Shown: piece after piece, positions 23,191 through 32,466 of the stretch
Numbering within the stretch: the first letter of the stretch is position 1
Layout of the letters: every line of letters starts with the position of its first letter
NCBI GenBank assembly: GCA_950295325.1
Contig: OX485805.1
Span: forward strand, 30,429,501 to 30,493,500
From: Polytrichum commune
Lineage: Eukaryota > Streptophyta > Polytrichopsida > Polytrichales > Polytrichaceae
DNA: 64,000 bases
Direction: 5' to 3'
Program-made: the position numbers and the translations under genes
Notes under the pieces: model-generated
What the model was told of the DNA's origin: nothing
Database searches by the model: none
What the model saw: only the letters and a program-made list of their open reading frames with translations

Positions 23191-23572
23191 GGGGAAGGTG
23201 GAAGGTGAGAAGGGGAAGGTGGAGGGGAGAGTAGTAAGGAGGAGAGGAAATGCTTTTACCCCTCCTATTGATTGATGGACAAGATTGGAACAATCCAACG
23301 GAGGAGCCCCATCCGGCCCTAGATGGCCATTCGGGACGAGGTAAAGCTCGTCCCGAAATCTCATCTAGGGCCCGATGGTTTGGCGCCAAAATTGTGCCAC
23401 CTAAGACGCCACATGGGATAGGTGAGTGTTCGGGCCGGCCCCAAGTATAAAGCCCTTGGGCCCGATTTGATGAAATCGAGCGATCCTATTGGTTCAAATT
23501 TTGAGAGTTCCGGCCGGCCCTCAATCCGGCCCCAAGTATAAAGTGGCCCTAAGACTTGGAACCCCGTGTGAA

Positions 23573-23850
23573 ATGACAAGTCCCAACTTCCATGCTCTCA
23601 ACGGCTGAGATTGCACGGATCGACCTCCGGTGACTTAAGACTTAGCACTTGGTACCTGTACGAAGCGGCCCTACATTCACTTGCCACATGATCAGTTGAC
23701 ATCCTAGTGTCTCCAACTCCAACCGCTTACATGTGGCGATCTTTCGGGTTCCGTTTATCAATTCGACGTAGATCAATCCCACAAATCCCACTAACTTTGA
23801 ACTTCTTCGACCGGTTCTTCCCATTCAGTGTACCACGAGGAGGAAGGAGC
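23573..23850. repeat. Decayed long-TIR fragment next to the Pack-MULE-like element
   Basis: Positions 23700-23830 repeat, in worn form, the arm seen at 23890-24060: CTAGTGTCTCCAACTCCAAC, CGCTTACATGTGGCGATCTT and TTGAACTTCTTCGACCGGTT. GAAGCGGCCCTA at 23661-23672 is another right-hand end of the GGGCCRCTT family. No gene. Confidence 0.5.
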
Positions 23851-24750
23851 AGTGATCGATCGGGGGGATTTTTGGGCATAATAATCGGTTGAGGTCCTAG
23901 TGTGTGTTTGCAAGTCCAACCGGTTACATGTTGACATCCTCCAGTTTTCCTTTATTAAGTTGGGGTGTATATATTCTATAAATTCCTCTAAAACGATCGG
24001 TAATTTTCCTGCAGTCTTGAACTTCAACCGGTTATTTCTCAAACTCAACCAGTTCATTTGTAACTAACTGACTGCCGGTTCTCCCCCATCATTGAGGAGG
24101 AGGAGGAGGAGGAGGAGGAGACGCAGCATTCAATCCAGTCAATGTGGACTTCACTGGCAGCACGCCAGAGGCCAAAGTTCCTTTTCCTTTTCCTTCTCCC
24201 GCACCCCAAGCCCCAGACTCTGCTGCCGCATTGCAGAGACAGGGGAGGGGACCGACACCATAGCCAGAGGCCACAGCCCAGCTCAGCCAGCTCCACTCCA
24301 CTCCATTCTCTCTCTCTCTCTCTCTCTCTGGATCAGAAGGTCGCTTCTCTGTTATGTTAATGGTATGGCCCGGCCCAGTAGCAGGCACTGTTGTCTCACC
24401 AGTTGCACTGCTGGGCCTCAACTGGCCTGGCATTGCCTGGCTTGCCCTAGCCTGGTCTGGTGGCTGGCAGGCTGGCAGGCAGGCAGGCAGAAGGCTCATT
24501 CCCACTCAATGATCGGGGAGAACCGGCAGTTAGTTACAGATGAACCGGTTGAGTTTGAGAAATAACCGGTTGATGTTCGAGAGTGCAGGAGAATTACCGA
24601 TCGTTTTAGAGGAATTTATAGAATATATATATATATACCCCAGTTTCATAAAGGAAAACCGGAGGATGTGAACATGTAACCGGTTGGACTTGCAAACACA
24701 CACTAGGATCTCAACCGATTATTATGCCCAAAAATCCTCCCGATCGCTGT
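23851..24750. mobile_element. Long-TIR element around a GC-rich core, Pack-MULE-like
   Basis: Two arms of about 244 bp (23851-24094 and 24507-24750) are inverted copies of high identity by eye. They share GGATTTTTGGGCATAATAAT, CTAGTGTGTGTTTGCAAGTC, ATTCCTCTAAAACGATCGGT and GCCGGTTCTCCCC. Terminal repeats of this length are typical of Mutator-like elements. The 412-bp core (24095-24506) is strikingly GC-rich, has (GAG)n, (CT)n and (GGCA)n runs, and looks like host gene or promoter sequence, which would make this a Pack-MULE. No transposase is present. A 9-11 bp target duplication was not found; the outermost bases are uncertain. Solo arms occur at 15437 and 41707. Confidence 0.65.
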
Positions 24751-25180
24751 TCCCACTGTGCTGGATCTGTTCTGTTCTGTTCTGTTCTGTTCTGTTCTCT
24801 ACTCTACTTTACTCTGCTTGGCTCTCGAACTTAACTTAAGTTAGGGGACCGCTTCGAGAGGTTTCCAGCGAGCCCACACCATGAGCGCCTGCTCTGCAAC
24901 GCGACTGGAAACGCAGGCGCAAATGACCTCACCTTAATGCCACAGCATGGCCTATCCATCGTAGCTACAGGGCAATCTGTTTCGATCCATGGTATAGCCA
25001 AGCTTTACTTTTTCTTTTTTCTCTTTCTGAGTTTTAGGAAGTGCAGCTTCATCTCTCTGGACATTCACAAGTTAAGATGTGTTGTCTGGATGATATGGCC
25101 ATCGAACAGAAGATAAGCGTTCAGTGGTAGGGAAGGTGGGTTTATACGATACGCCGATCTAACATGAAGTGCCTAGAATG
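24751..25180. other. GC-richer flank with (TTCTG)n, no gene recognised
   Basis: A (TTCTG)n run at 24766-24797 is followed by gene-like composition to about 25100, which may be the locus into which the long-TIR element inserted. No ORF of family resemblance is present. Confidence 0.35.
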
Positions 25181-27125
25181 AGATCAACCGGTGGCGTTTT
25201 GGATACTTCGTGTTAGATTAGCGTGTCGTGTAGACTCACTTTTCTTACGAGTGATTATGGTGTGTTTAGGTGTCATTTTGGATCATTTTGTGTTAGATGG
25301 TCGTGTCTTTTGGATTTCTTCTCTGTTGAGTGCAACATTGATAAGTGGACTTCAAAATAAATTAAGAATAACAAGACACACCCACTTCGAGGGTACGTGG
25401 AGCTCCTCGAGCGCACCCCACCACCACCACGTAAACAAGACCCAACAAACCAAACTCACCGAGGACAATCCAATGTCATATTCGTCTTATATATATATGC
25501 ATGCTCGACCATTGGTCGAGTTGTGGATTTTGCCTTGGACCTTGGAGATTCTCTATGTGGGTGTTTTATTTTGAGACTCAGCATGTTGAGAATATCCTCT
25601 AATATGTTCCTGAACATTTTAGACAACATTCCATAGCACATGGGGCAAGGAGACCATGTTGAGTAATGTTATGTTAGGTAGTCATTGGGAGGCATTTTGT
25701 TTTCTAAACCCATTATTTCATATGGGATTCAGACTTAGGGGACATAACATTCTTCAGCCTCTATGGATTATTCTATGGGCCCTTAAATCTTGTGACATTT
25801 TTCTCAAACATTGAGTTGAGCTCGGGATCTAATATTTAGTACTCTCATTTTGAACTTGAGCATGTATTGTGCCTCTTGAGAAGGGCAATTGATAGTTATG
25901 ATTGAGATACTACTGTATGTTGTGACTGCTAGCTCTCCATGTTTAACGCTACTTACTCTACTAGCCAATATTGAGAGCTAGGACTTACTCGACATTATGA
26001 TGCACATGCTAGGCTAGGCAAGGTCTTAGATAGAAAGTGAACATAAGATGGCTACTGAATAATGTTATGGAGATCTTCTTCTTCTTCTTTGTGAAAAATG
26101 ATACGTGTACCTTAAACCAACATCAAACCTAAACCCAACACTTTGTAGTTAGGCCATACATTACAGGTTCAAATGTATGACCTTGACACATACTGTCAAA
26201 TATGCCTACCTTAGTAATTATATCATTGGCGGACATGCTATTACACATGTGTTTTGTCTTTTGTGAACACTTCATTTTGCCTCCATCTATGTACATGCTA
26301 CCAATGGCAGTCCCTTCTCCTTTTCCAACATTCCATCCACTTTTTAGAGAGAGAAAACTCTTTAGGGGTGCCACATCATTGGACATATGACTACATAAGG
26401 TTTGAGGGTGTTTTGATTGATGGCGTTGCAAATGTTTCTCTACCATTGGTTTTCTAGGCCATTTAAGGGAAGGTTGCATCCTACTTCCCACCCATAAGCT
26501 CATGTATGTATCTAGAATGTTATTGCCCACCAATTATGTCATAGGGCCCCTCTCTTGGCTGACCAAGTCTAGTGAGCCGTAGGGCATTGGGTAGAGGGAA
26601 TTTGTCATACAATTTGTGGGCAATGAGAATTTAATATCTATGCATTTTGGAAGTGGGACATAGCATGTGGTCTTGCCTTTAAAGGCCCCAAAAGCCGATG
26701 ATAGAGACCCATTTGCGGCTCCAACACTAGAGATGCCTCAATGAAAATAAGGTCTTCATTGCCTCCCTCCAATCCTTTGTAGTTTTCTTTCTCTCCCTCT
26801 CTCCCTCTCCTACTTTATAAAAAAAGTAGGTCTTCTTTGTCCTCATGTGCATTTTGTTTATGCAAGCTCTAGTAATTTCAAGGATCTTGACTGCCTAGTA
26901 TGTATTCCAAGGAGAGTGCAGAAGCTTGCAAAATATGAGGAGATAACCAAGGAAAAAAAAAACGACATAAAACTTTAGTTTACAAAAAATTACTGTATTG
27001 ACGGCCATGATTGTTCAATGTTTCCTTCAATATGGTTTTATTGATCATTATGGTCCAAACAATGTGTACATGACTTAATAGGTCCCAACACCAATTCCCG
27101 TAGCCTTATCCCTTCCCCCAATCGG
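25181..27125. other. Intergenic DNA, no gene recognised
   Basis: Several ORFs of 60-134 codons overlap on both strands (the longest 26129-26533, - strand), without resemblance to known families. A pyrimidine-rich run sits at 26760-26815. No bordered element was identified. Confidence 0.4.
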
Positions 27126-27133
27126 TTGCTGCT

Positions 27134-27689
27134 CCCGGGTACGCAACTCCCGTATTATATGGTCATGATTATAATCACTTATAATGCGTTTTAGTCCAAT
27201 ATTGAGTGATACAATTTGTTTTAATGTAGGAAACTCTTGTAGCCCTTCTAACAAGGAATCCAAAAATGTAATTATATATAGGAAATGAACATATTTTGAA
27301 GCATATAATTGCATTAAAAACCTAATTATATGATTTTTTTAATACATGTACCATAGGTCAAACTACCCAACTTTTTGGACTTTTTAATAAAATTTTAACA
27401 TTGTGAATGAATTATATTTTTAATGGGAGGCTTAATAAATATGCAACCCAACTTTTTTTTCATCTCATTTATTTAATTTGGTCGTCACCCAACTTTTTTT
27501 TCATCTCATTTTATTTAATTTGGTCTTTACCCAACTTTTTTTTCATCTCATTTTATTTAATTTGGTCTTCACCCAACTTTTTGATCATTTTAATTTGATA
27601 TAATTTGATATAATTTTTACAAAAGCCGTTCTCTAAGCCGTTTTAAGTACGATGCCCCCTGCGTATAATATTGGAGTTGCTGACCCGGG
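27134..27689 (-). mobile_element. hAT-like MITE with CCCGGG ends, copy 2 (556 bp, inverted)
   Basis: This is the reverse complement of the element at 22616-23122 over its whole length. The ends are CCCGGGTACGCAACTCCCGT (left) and CCCGGGTCAGCAACTCCAAT (right, other strand). Flanking 8-mers are TTGCTGCT (27126-27133) and TTGCTACT (27690-27697), a target duplication with one mismatch. It is longer because a unit of about 41-43 bp holding ACCCAACTTTTTTTTCATCT is repeated three times in tandem (about 27447-27575). It carries the same short ORF as copy 1, lacking any family match. Confidence 0.9.
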
Positions 27690-27697
27690 TTGCTACT

Positions 27698-30558
27698 ATT
27701 TAATTATGAAACATTATGGAGTTCTCACATTAATGATCCCTAATGGAACAAGCCCAATTGTTATGTTTTGAGTGAACTATTAGTCTTTAGGCTCTTTAGT
27801 GAACCACGTATTAAATGATTTTATGTCCTTCCATGAAGATTTATTTCTAGAGGAATTCAAAATTTTGTGAACCTTCAATGTCTAATCAAGATTTTAAGAG
27901 ATTAATTTGTATTGATGCACAAACAAAAATGTTAGCTTGCTAGTGAATATCCTAAATGAACAATGTTTCATGGATGCCTAAGTGATGGATGTTGCTTCAT
28001 TCAAGCCAATGAATTGTATTGTGGTCTTTAAAATAACATCATAAATATGCACTTCCAAGTTCATATTAGCAGTCACAGGCCTTGGAGTACACCAAACATA
28101 TGATTTTGTGTGGCATTGAGATTGATGTGCCATGTCGGTCGGAGTGGCTTTGGTAACTTGTCTTGCAACAACAAGTGTCATATGACATTCCCTCTAATTA
28201 CCACCCAGTGTGGGTCGACAATGAAATAGTGCAGCCCACACTAAATAAGATGCTAGTCTATGTCCATTATTAGGTGATCATATAAGGTCACTTAGATTAC
28301 GCATCTACCACAAATCCCAAGCCATTCATTTTGTTCGCTCTTTAGTTGCTTGAATAATACCAAATGTTTTGAACATTTCTAACTACAAATAAAGACAAGG
28401 CCTTGCCACTCGGTAGGGTGAAACATGAGTCCGGTCTTTGACATGGGATTGTGTTGTGTAGCAAAATGCCCATCTTCCATTTGTCTACTATGTGAGGAGC
28501 ATGTTGTTCAATATGTTTGGAGCTTCACACGGGCCACATATGTATTCATTTGGAAACCACATTTGACATGAATTGCAAGCTTTTACAACTTGGAGGTTAC
28601 GAGATTTAAAAAAATGTCAATGTTCACTAAATGTCCCAAAATGAGGCCCACAATTTCAAGTGACCGGATCTTGCTTAAAAATAAAGTGTATTTAAGGAAC
28701 CCCTATAAGTGCTATACATGGTGTATGAATTTACATGGCCCATGGGAAGCTCTAGCCACCCATTCCAATTGTGCTCACACTTTTGAAAGATAAACATTGC
28801 AATTTGGTTGAAAATATAAGCCTTGGAGGTAGGATGTTGCAATGGTAGAATATGGTAACATACATTAAAGAAATCTTCAAGTAGTCAAAGGGCATTTTTT
28901 TGGAAATGTTGAGATGACTCCAACCGGTGTTAACATTGCAAGAGAAAAGTTGTAACAAATTTACTTAAATATCACATCCGGATGGTTCAAAGCTAAATTT
29001 AAGAACACCTTGACATGCTTGATATCCATGGTTAAAATTATGATTGACGATGTTTTTGTAGAAATTACATCAAGGTTTGAACAATATTCAAACAATGTTT
29101 ACAAAATAATCATAACAACCCAATTTTAAAGAAAGACAAAATAAAAGCATGTGTAGAAATGATGGCTAAACATATTATATATTGCATGAAATTTTACGGT
29201 GGATTTTTTCATGTAATCCCTTATTTTTCAACCAAAGAATATTATTAAAATAATAAACCAAAATCTATAGAAAAAACACTATCCTACAATATGACTAAAG
29301 ATGAAGTGTTCAACACCAAACCTTAATTTTGTTTGACTCCAATGCCATGTGGCAACTTTCTCGACATTTAGGGTGTAAGTTATGTGACCTTATTGAAGGT
29401 ACGTTCAAATCCACATAAATATATGACGATTAGATCGGCTTGAGATCACAAGAGTTTGATCGAAAACTTGCCTCTGCGCCAAAAAAATTGTTTGGTATTC
29501 CTTGATTTCATCTTAGTTTAATGAACCTAGTTGAGTCTATGATGTTGATTCAAAACTCAATTCCACTTGACAAATAAATTGTTGGCCTAAGGGAGAGGGT
29601 TAAATCACCACCAACTTAAAACCAACACCCTAAAAAATTTCACAATAGGTATATATTGGTTCCAAGAATGCCCATCACCTTAACCCTATATATTTTGGGC
29701 AAATCTACCAATAATCCATACTATTGCATACAAAATCCAAAGAAAGCATATTTTGGTGCATTGGAATCCCCTTTCATTGCTAACAAGAAGAAGAAGAAAA
29801 CCATAAAGTTATTGTTTCTATACTTGGATCGTTTAAGTGACAGTTTTAGGGTGAGTTTTCATGTGGGTTGCTTGCCCACAAGATTCTAGATAATAATGGG
29901 TTGGAGGTGTTCTCATGTGGATAAACAGAAGCCACCAACCAGCCACATCTGGTGGTCTACTAGAATGTGGAGGAACGTGGACAAGGGCTGCTAGATTTCC
30001 ATGCGCCCACTAAAACACGATTTAACCTACAAAGTGCCGGTCACCGAAGGATTTGAAGACCGATGGTCTAGAACTCCATCCTTGGTAACATGGAGGAGGT
30101 TAGTAGGTGAACCCGGATTTGAGAAGATGAGAATAGCTATGTGGTTAAAAAAACTATTTGATTGAACATTCGAGACTTTTATATGCAACAAATATATTTG
30201 GTCTCCATGCTCTCAAGATTTCTTGATGGGACATTAAAGTTATCTTGTAAACATGACGTTTGATCATCAAAATCATGAGATTTGTGTTTATGTTAATTTT
30301 TGATAAAATCATATTTTGATCCTTAACCATATGGATGTGATCCTTTGATGGTCCCTCACAATTTCTCTTTTGTGAAAAATATTAAAGACCTTGAAGAATT
30401 TCTTCCTATAACACATCTCAAAATATGCAATACTCCCCATTCTTTAAAGGTTAAGTGCAGTGTATTTCCAAGGCTCCCTAAGGTAGTTAAAGATAAGTTT
30501 ACTTGTCATGAGATTCAATTATGTTAAACATACACAATGGAAATTGTAGTTCTTATCA
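27698..30558. other. Intergenic DNA, no gene recognised
   Basis: GTGTGGGTCGACA and CAGCCCACACTAAATAAGAT at 28209-28253 look like TTTAGTG-type remnants. Positions 29847-30000 resemble one half of the hairpin element at 58456-58559 (AGGGTGAGTTTTCATGTGGG, GATTCTAGA). Nothing else is bordered or coding. Confidence 0.4.
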
Positions 30559-31002
30559 CTACATTGTTTCCGGTCTTTAGTGTCACATGCGTAATAGTGT
30601 CACTTACCCTATTGTGAGGCGTATGTTAGGTTACATTAATGATCACTTGGGTTCAAGTGCGCTTACTAATCTCTTGGCATAAGTATGTTGAATAATGTGA
30701 GGTGTACGCCTATGTTACACAATGGTCTACTAGTGACTAAAGTGTACACAAATGACACCTGACATGAGTATGCTTAAGAATATCTTCCTCTTGCATACTA
30801 AAATGCAAAAAAAATTCATCTCAAGTATCCCAATGTGCTACGCTAAATGTCATATTGTAATCATTCTTCACTTAAAAAGTTACTGATGTTAACAAATAGT
30901 ATCATATTGGCAATTAGCAGGCATATACATCACACTTTGAGACATGTAGTTAAGGCCCTTCGCTAATAATATACGTGACACTAAATGCCATGCACGGTGT
31001 AG
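30559..31002. mobile_element. TTTAGTG-type element, CACATGCGTAATA subfamily, copy 1
   Basis: Left end CTACATTGTTTCCGGTCTTT, then AGTGTCACATGCGTAATA. Right end, other strand, CTACACCGTGCATGGCATTT, then AGTGTCACGTATATTA. Length is 444 bp. It shares its terminal sequence and the following TAGTGTCACTTACCCTAT-like segment with 38521-38921, there at the opposite end. No clear target duplication, no coding capacity. Confidence 0.65.
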
Positions 31003-31039
31003 TTCTCCTCCACTACAGAGCAACGTCCGAAAAGTTTTT

Positions 31040-31660
31040 GAAGTTATTAAGGTTAACTGCCTACCTCTTTAAAAGGGCATAGGCTATTTCCGTCATGGCA
31101 TAGGTTGCATCCTACAATATCAAATTTTTGTAAGTTGAAAACCTTTTGAGTTTTTAGGTTACCCGCCAATTGCCTTCAAAACTAATTTTTAGTAGGTTAA
31201 AATCCTTCATATTTTTTAATGTTGTAGGCTTTAAATTCAAAATTTGAGTACTAAGTGGTATCCTTGGCAAGAATTGAACCTGGCTAAGCCCTTCACCATG
31301 TTTGAAGGCCAAGGATTAACCAACTCTTTTTTAAAGAGTTGATTATAAGTTATGAAAGGTTGCTAAAATTCAAATGAGTTTAAGGGTGAAAGTCCTCACC
31401 ATCTTATGATTCAACCTCTACTCTTCCTGCAAGATATAGCCTAAAGATATGTACTTAGGCCAACTAATTTCCCAATTTGAAGAAGGATGAATGGCTAAAA
31501 TCCTCTCTTTTAAAAAATTTGTAGGCAAAATTTCCTACATGTTTTTTATCACATAGGTTGATATCCTATGTTTTAAAATTGTCCATAGGCTCTTTGTCCT
31601 ACACTTTCAAAATTTTATTAGGCTAAGTCACAAATTTTGTAGGCTGCATTTGTATTAGCC
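31040..31660. repeat. Phased array of short GTAGG...CCTAC hairpins
   Basis: The motif TAGG(C/T)T-(5-8 bases)-CCTA(C/T) recurs about a dozen times, roughly every 30-37 bp: near 31047, 31081, 31101, 31131, 31155, 31192, 31223, then 31491, 31521, 31553, 31585, 31618 and 31639. The clearest, GTAGGCAAAATTTCCTAC (31521-31538) and ATAGGTTGATATCCTAT (31553-31569), are self-complementary at their edges. AAAATTTT-like spacers separate them. The two halves are separated by a segment holding a tRNA-like SINE head (31271-31326). This is a degenerate minisatellite; function is unknown and no CRISPR-like exact repeat is present. Confidence 0.5.
31271..31326 (-). mobile_element. tRNA-related SINE head (A- and B-box-like)
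   Basis: On the - strand GAGTTGGTTAATCC resembles an RNA polymerase III A box, and AGGTTCAATTC, 35 bases later, resembles a B box. Order and spacing suit a tRNA-derived SINE promoter. No cloverleaf with a proper anticodon arm can be drawn, so it is not a functional tRNA. The 3' end and target duplication are not identified. Confidence 0.4.
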
Positions 31661-31754
31661 TTAGGTTCTTGCCGGACGTTGCTACAGAGGCTTGAAAGTG
31701 TGAATATAGACTGAAAATCTTCTAATTTAGTATATCATGAATCATGGAGGAGAA

Positions 31755-32101
31755 CTACACTAAATATTCCTATTAGTGTGGGAATATTAACATGGGCCAC
31801 ACTAATTTCCTACTCAAGGTGGATATAACATGGGTCCAAGACCCCGGGTCTTCCCTAAAGTCTTCATGAAGACTTTCAACCAACACATCAAACATTACTT
31901 TTAGGAAAGAAGTCGCAAAAAAAAACATCATCCAAATCAAATTTCTAGAAAAAAAACAATTAATGTGGCCCACAATAATTTTCTATTGAAAATTTAGTGT
32001 GGGTTGAAAATTAATGCAACCTACATTAACTCACATTATGAAAATTAGCACTGGCTCTAGAAAATTATTGTGACCCACACTAATAGGACTACTTGGGGTA
32101 G
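31755..32101. mobile_element. TTTAGTG-type element, CCTATTAGTGTGGG subfamily
   Basis: Left end CTACACTAAATATTCCTATT then AGTGTGGG; right end, other strand, CTACCCCAAGTAGTCCTATT then AGTGTGGG. The interior has further GTGTGGGTTG and AACCTACATTAA phrases in opposite orientations. Length is 347 bp, non-coding. Confidence 0.65.
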
Positions 32102-32325
32102 TGGTAAGAAATTGTGATTCCGTAATTCTTACTTACTCCAAGGGAAAAAAATGAGAATATGGTCATATAAAATAAGTGACCAACACATGATATAAGTTGT
32201 TGGTCATTTGTAGCAACACAAACTTCCTTTCACATCCCTATAATGTATGATCTAAATGCAAGATTACAAAATTGAGGTCAATTTAAGATAGGACCAATTT
32301 TGATTTTTTTTTCATAATATTATTT

Positions 32326-32466
32326 AGATCCATAACATTGTGTTGTGAGACTGACAATATTCCGTGTAATATTCCCTGATATTCCCCACATTCAGTCTGA
32401 ATGTGGGGAATATCTGGGAATAGTATGTGAAATATTGTCAGTCCCACAAAACAATGTTATGGATCT
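32326..32466. repeat. 141-bp near-perfect foldback hairpin
   Basis: Left arm AGATCCATAACATTGT...CTGACAATATT...GATATTCCCCACATTCAG pairs with the right arm across a tiny loop around TCAGTCTGA at 32392-32400. By eye roughly 60 of 70 positions pair. Such a stem is long enough to be processed into small RNAs if transcribed. No target duplication or terminal family motif was recognised, so it may be a foldback MITE, a microRNA-like precursor or a simple palindrome. Confidence 0.85.

Larger units (their letters stand above)
21654..23549. mobile_element. GGGCCACTTTATAC element with TAA target duplication
   Basis: Left terminus GGGCCACTTTATACACGGCC and right terminus, read on the other strand, GGGCCACTTTATACTTGGGG. 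TAA flanks both sides (21651-21653 and 23550-23552). The GGGCC start and TAA duplication are typical of PIF/Harbinger (Tourist-type) elements. Further CCCGATT, CGGGACG and GGCCGG phrases recur in both halves (21680-21780 and 23300-23520). It lies inside the outer element and itself contains the TTTAGTG element with the hAT-like MITE. No transposase is encoded. Confidence 0.75.
21367..23572. mobile_element. Outermost element of a four-level nest (GGGCC family)
   Basis: The left end is TAA (21364-21366), then GGGCCGGTTCACACGGGG and TCCCAAGTC. The inverted counterpart GACTTGGAACCCCGTGTGAA lies at 23553-23572; its last bases have decayed, so the exact right border is uncertain. Removing the element inserted at 21654-23549 leaves a host element of only about 300 bp. 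Non-coding. Confidence 0.55.

Noticed and set aside
24089..24565. 138- and 157-codon ORFs in the long-TIR element
   Set aside because: They start in a (GAG)n run, overlap on both strands and extend into the arm. No domain seen; the core is better read as captured non-coding or fragmentary host DNA.
22942..27314. Similar ORFs of 78-79 codons in both CCCGGG MITE copies
   Set aside because: The similarity follows from the DNA being two copies of one element. In copy 1 the frame runs past the element end, and no transposase or other domain is visible.
31260..31330. Possible tRNA gene on the - strand
   Set aside because: A- and B-box-like words are present, but no anticodon arm or full acceptor pairing can be drawn; listed as a SINE head.
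31040..31660. Possible CRISPR array
   Set aside because: The units are degenerate, vary in spacing and lie in a plant nuclear context; there are no exact repeats or cas genes.
31755..32101. CACTA (CMC/EnSpm) assignment for the TTTAGTG-type elements
   Set aside because: CACTA occurs near the ends, but the shared termini begin two or three bases earlier (CTACACTA) and the flanks show no consistent 3-bp duplication.
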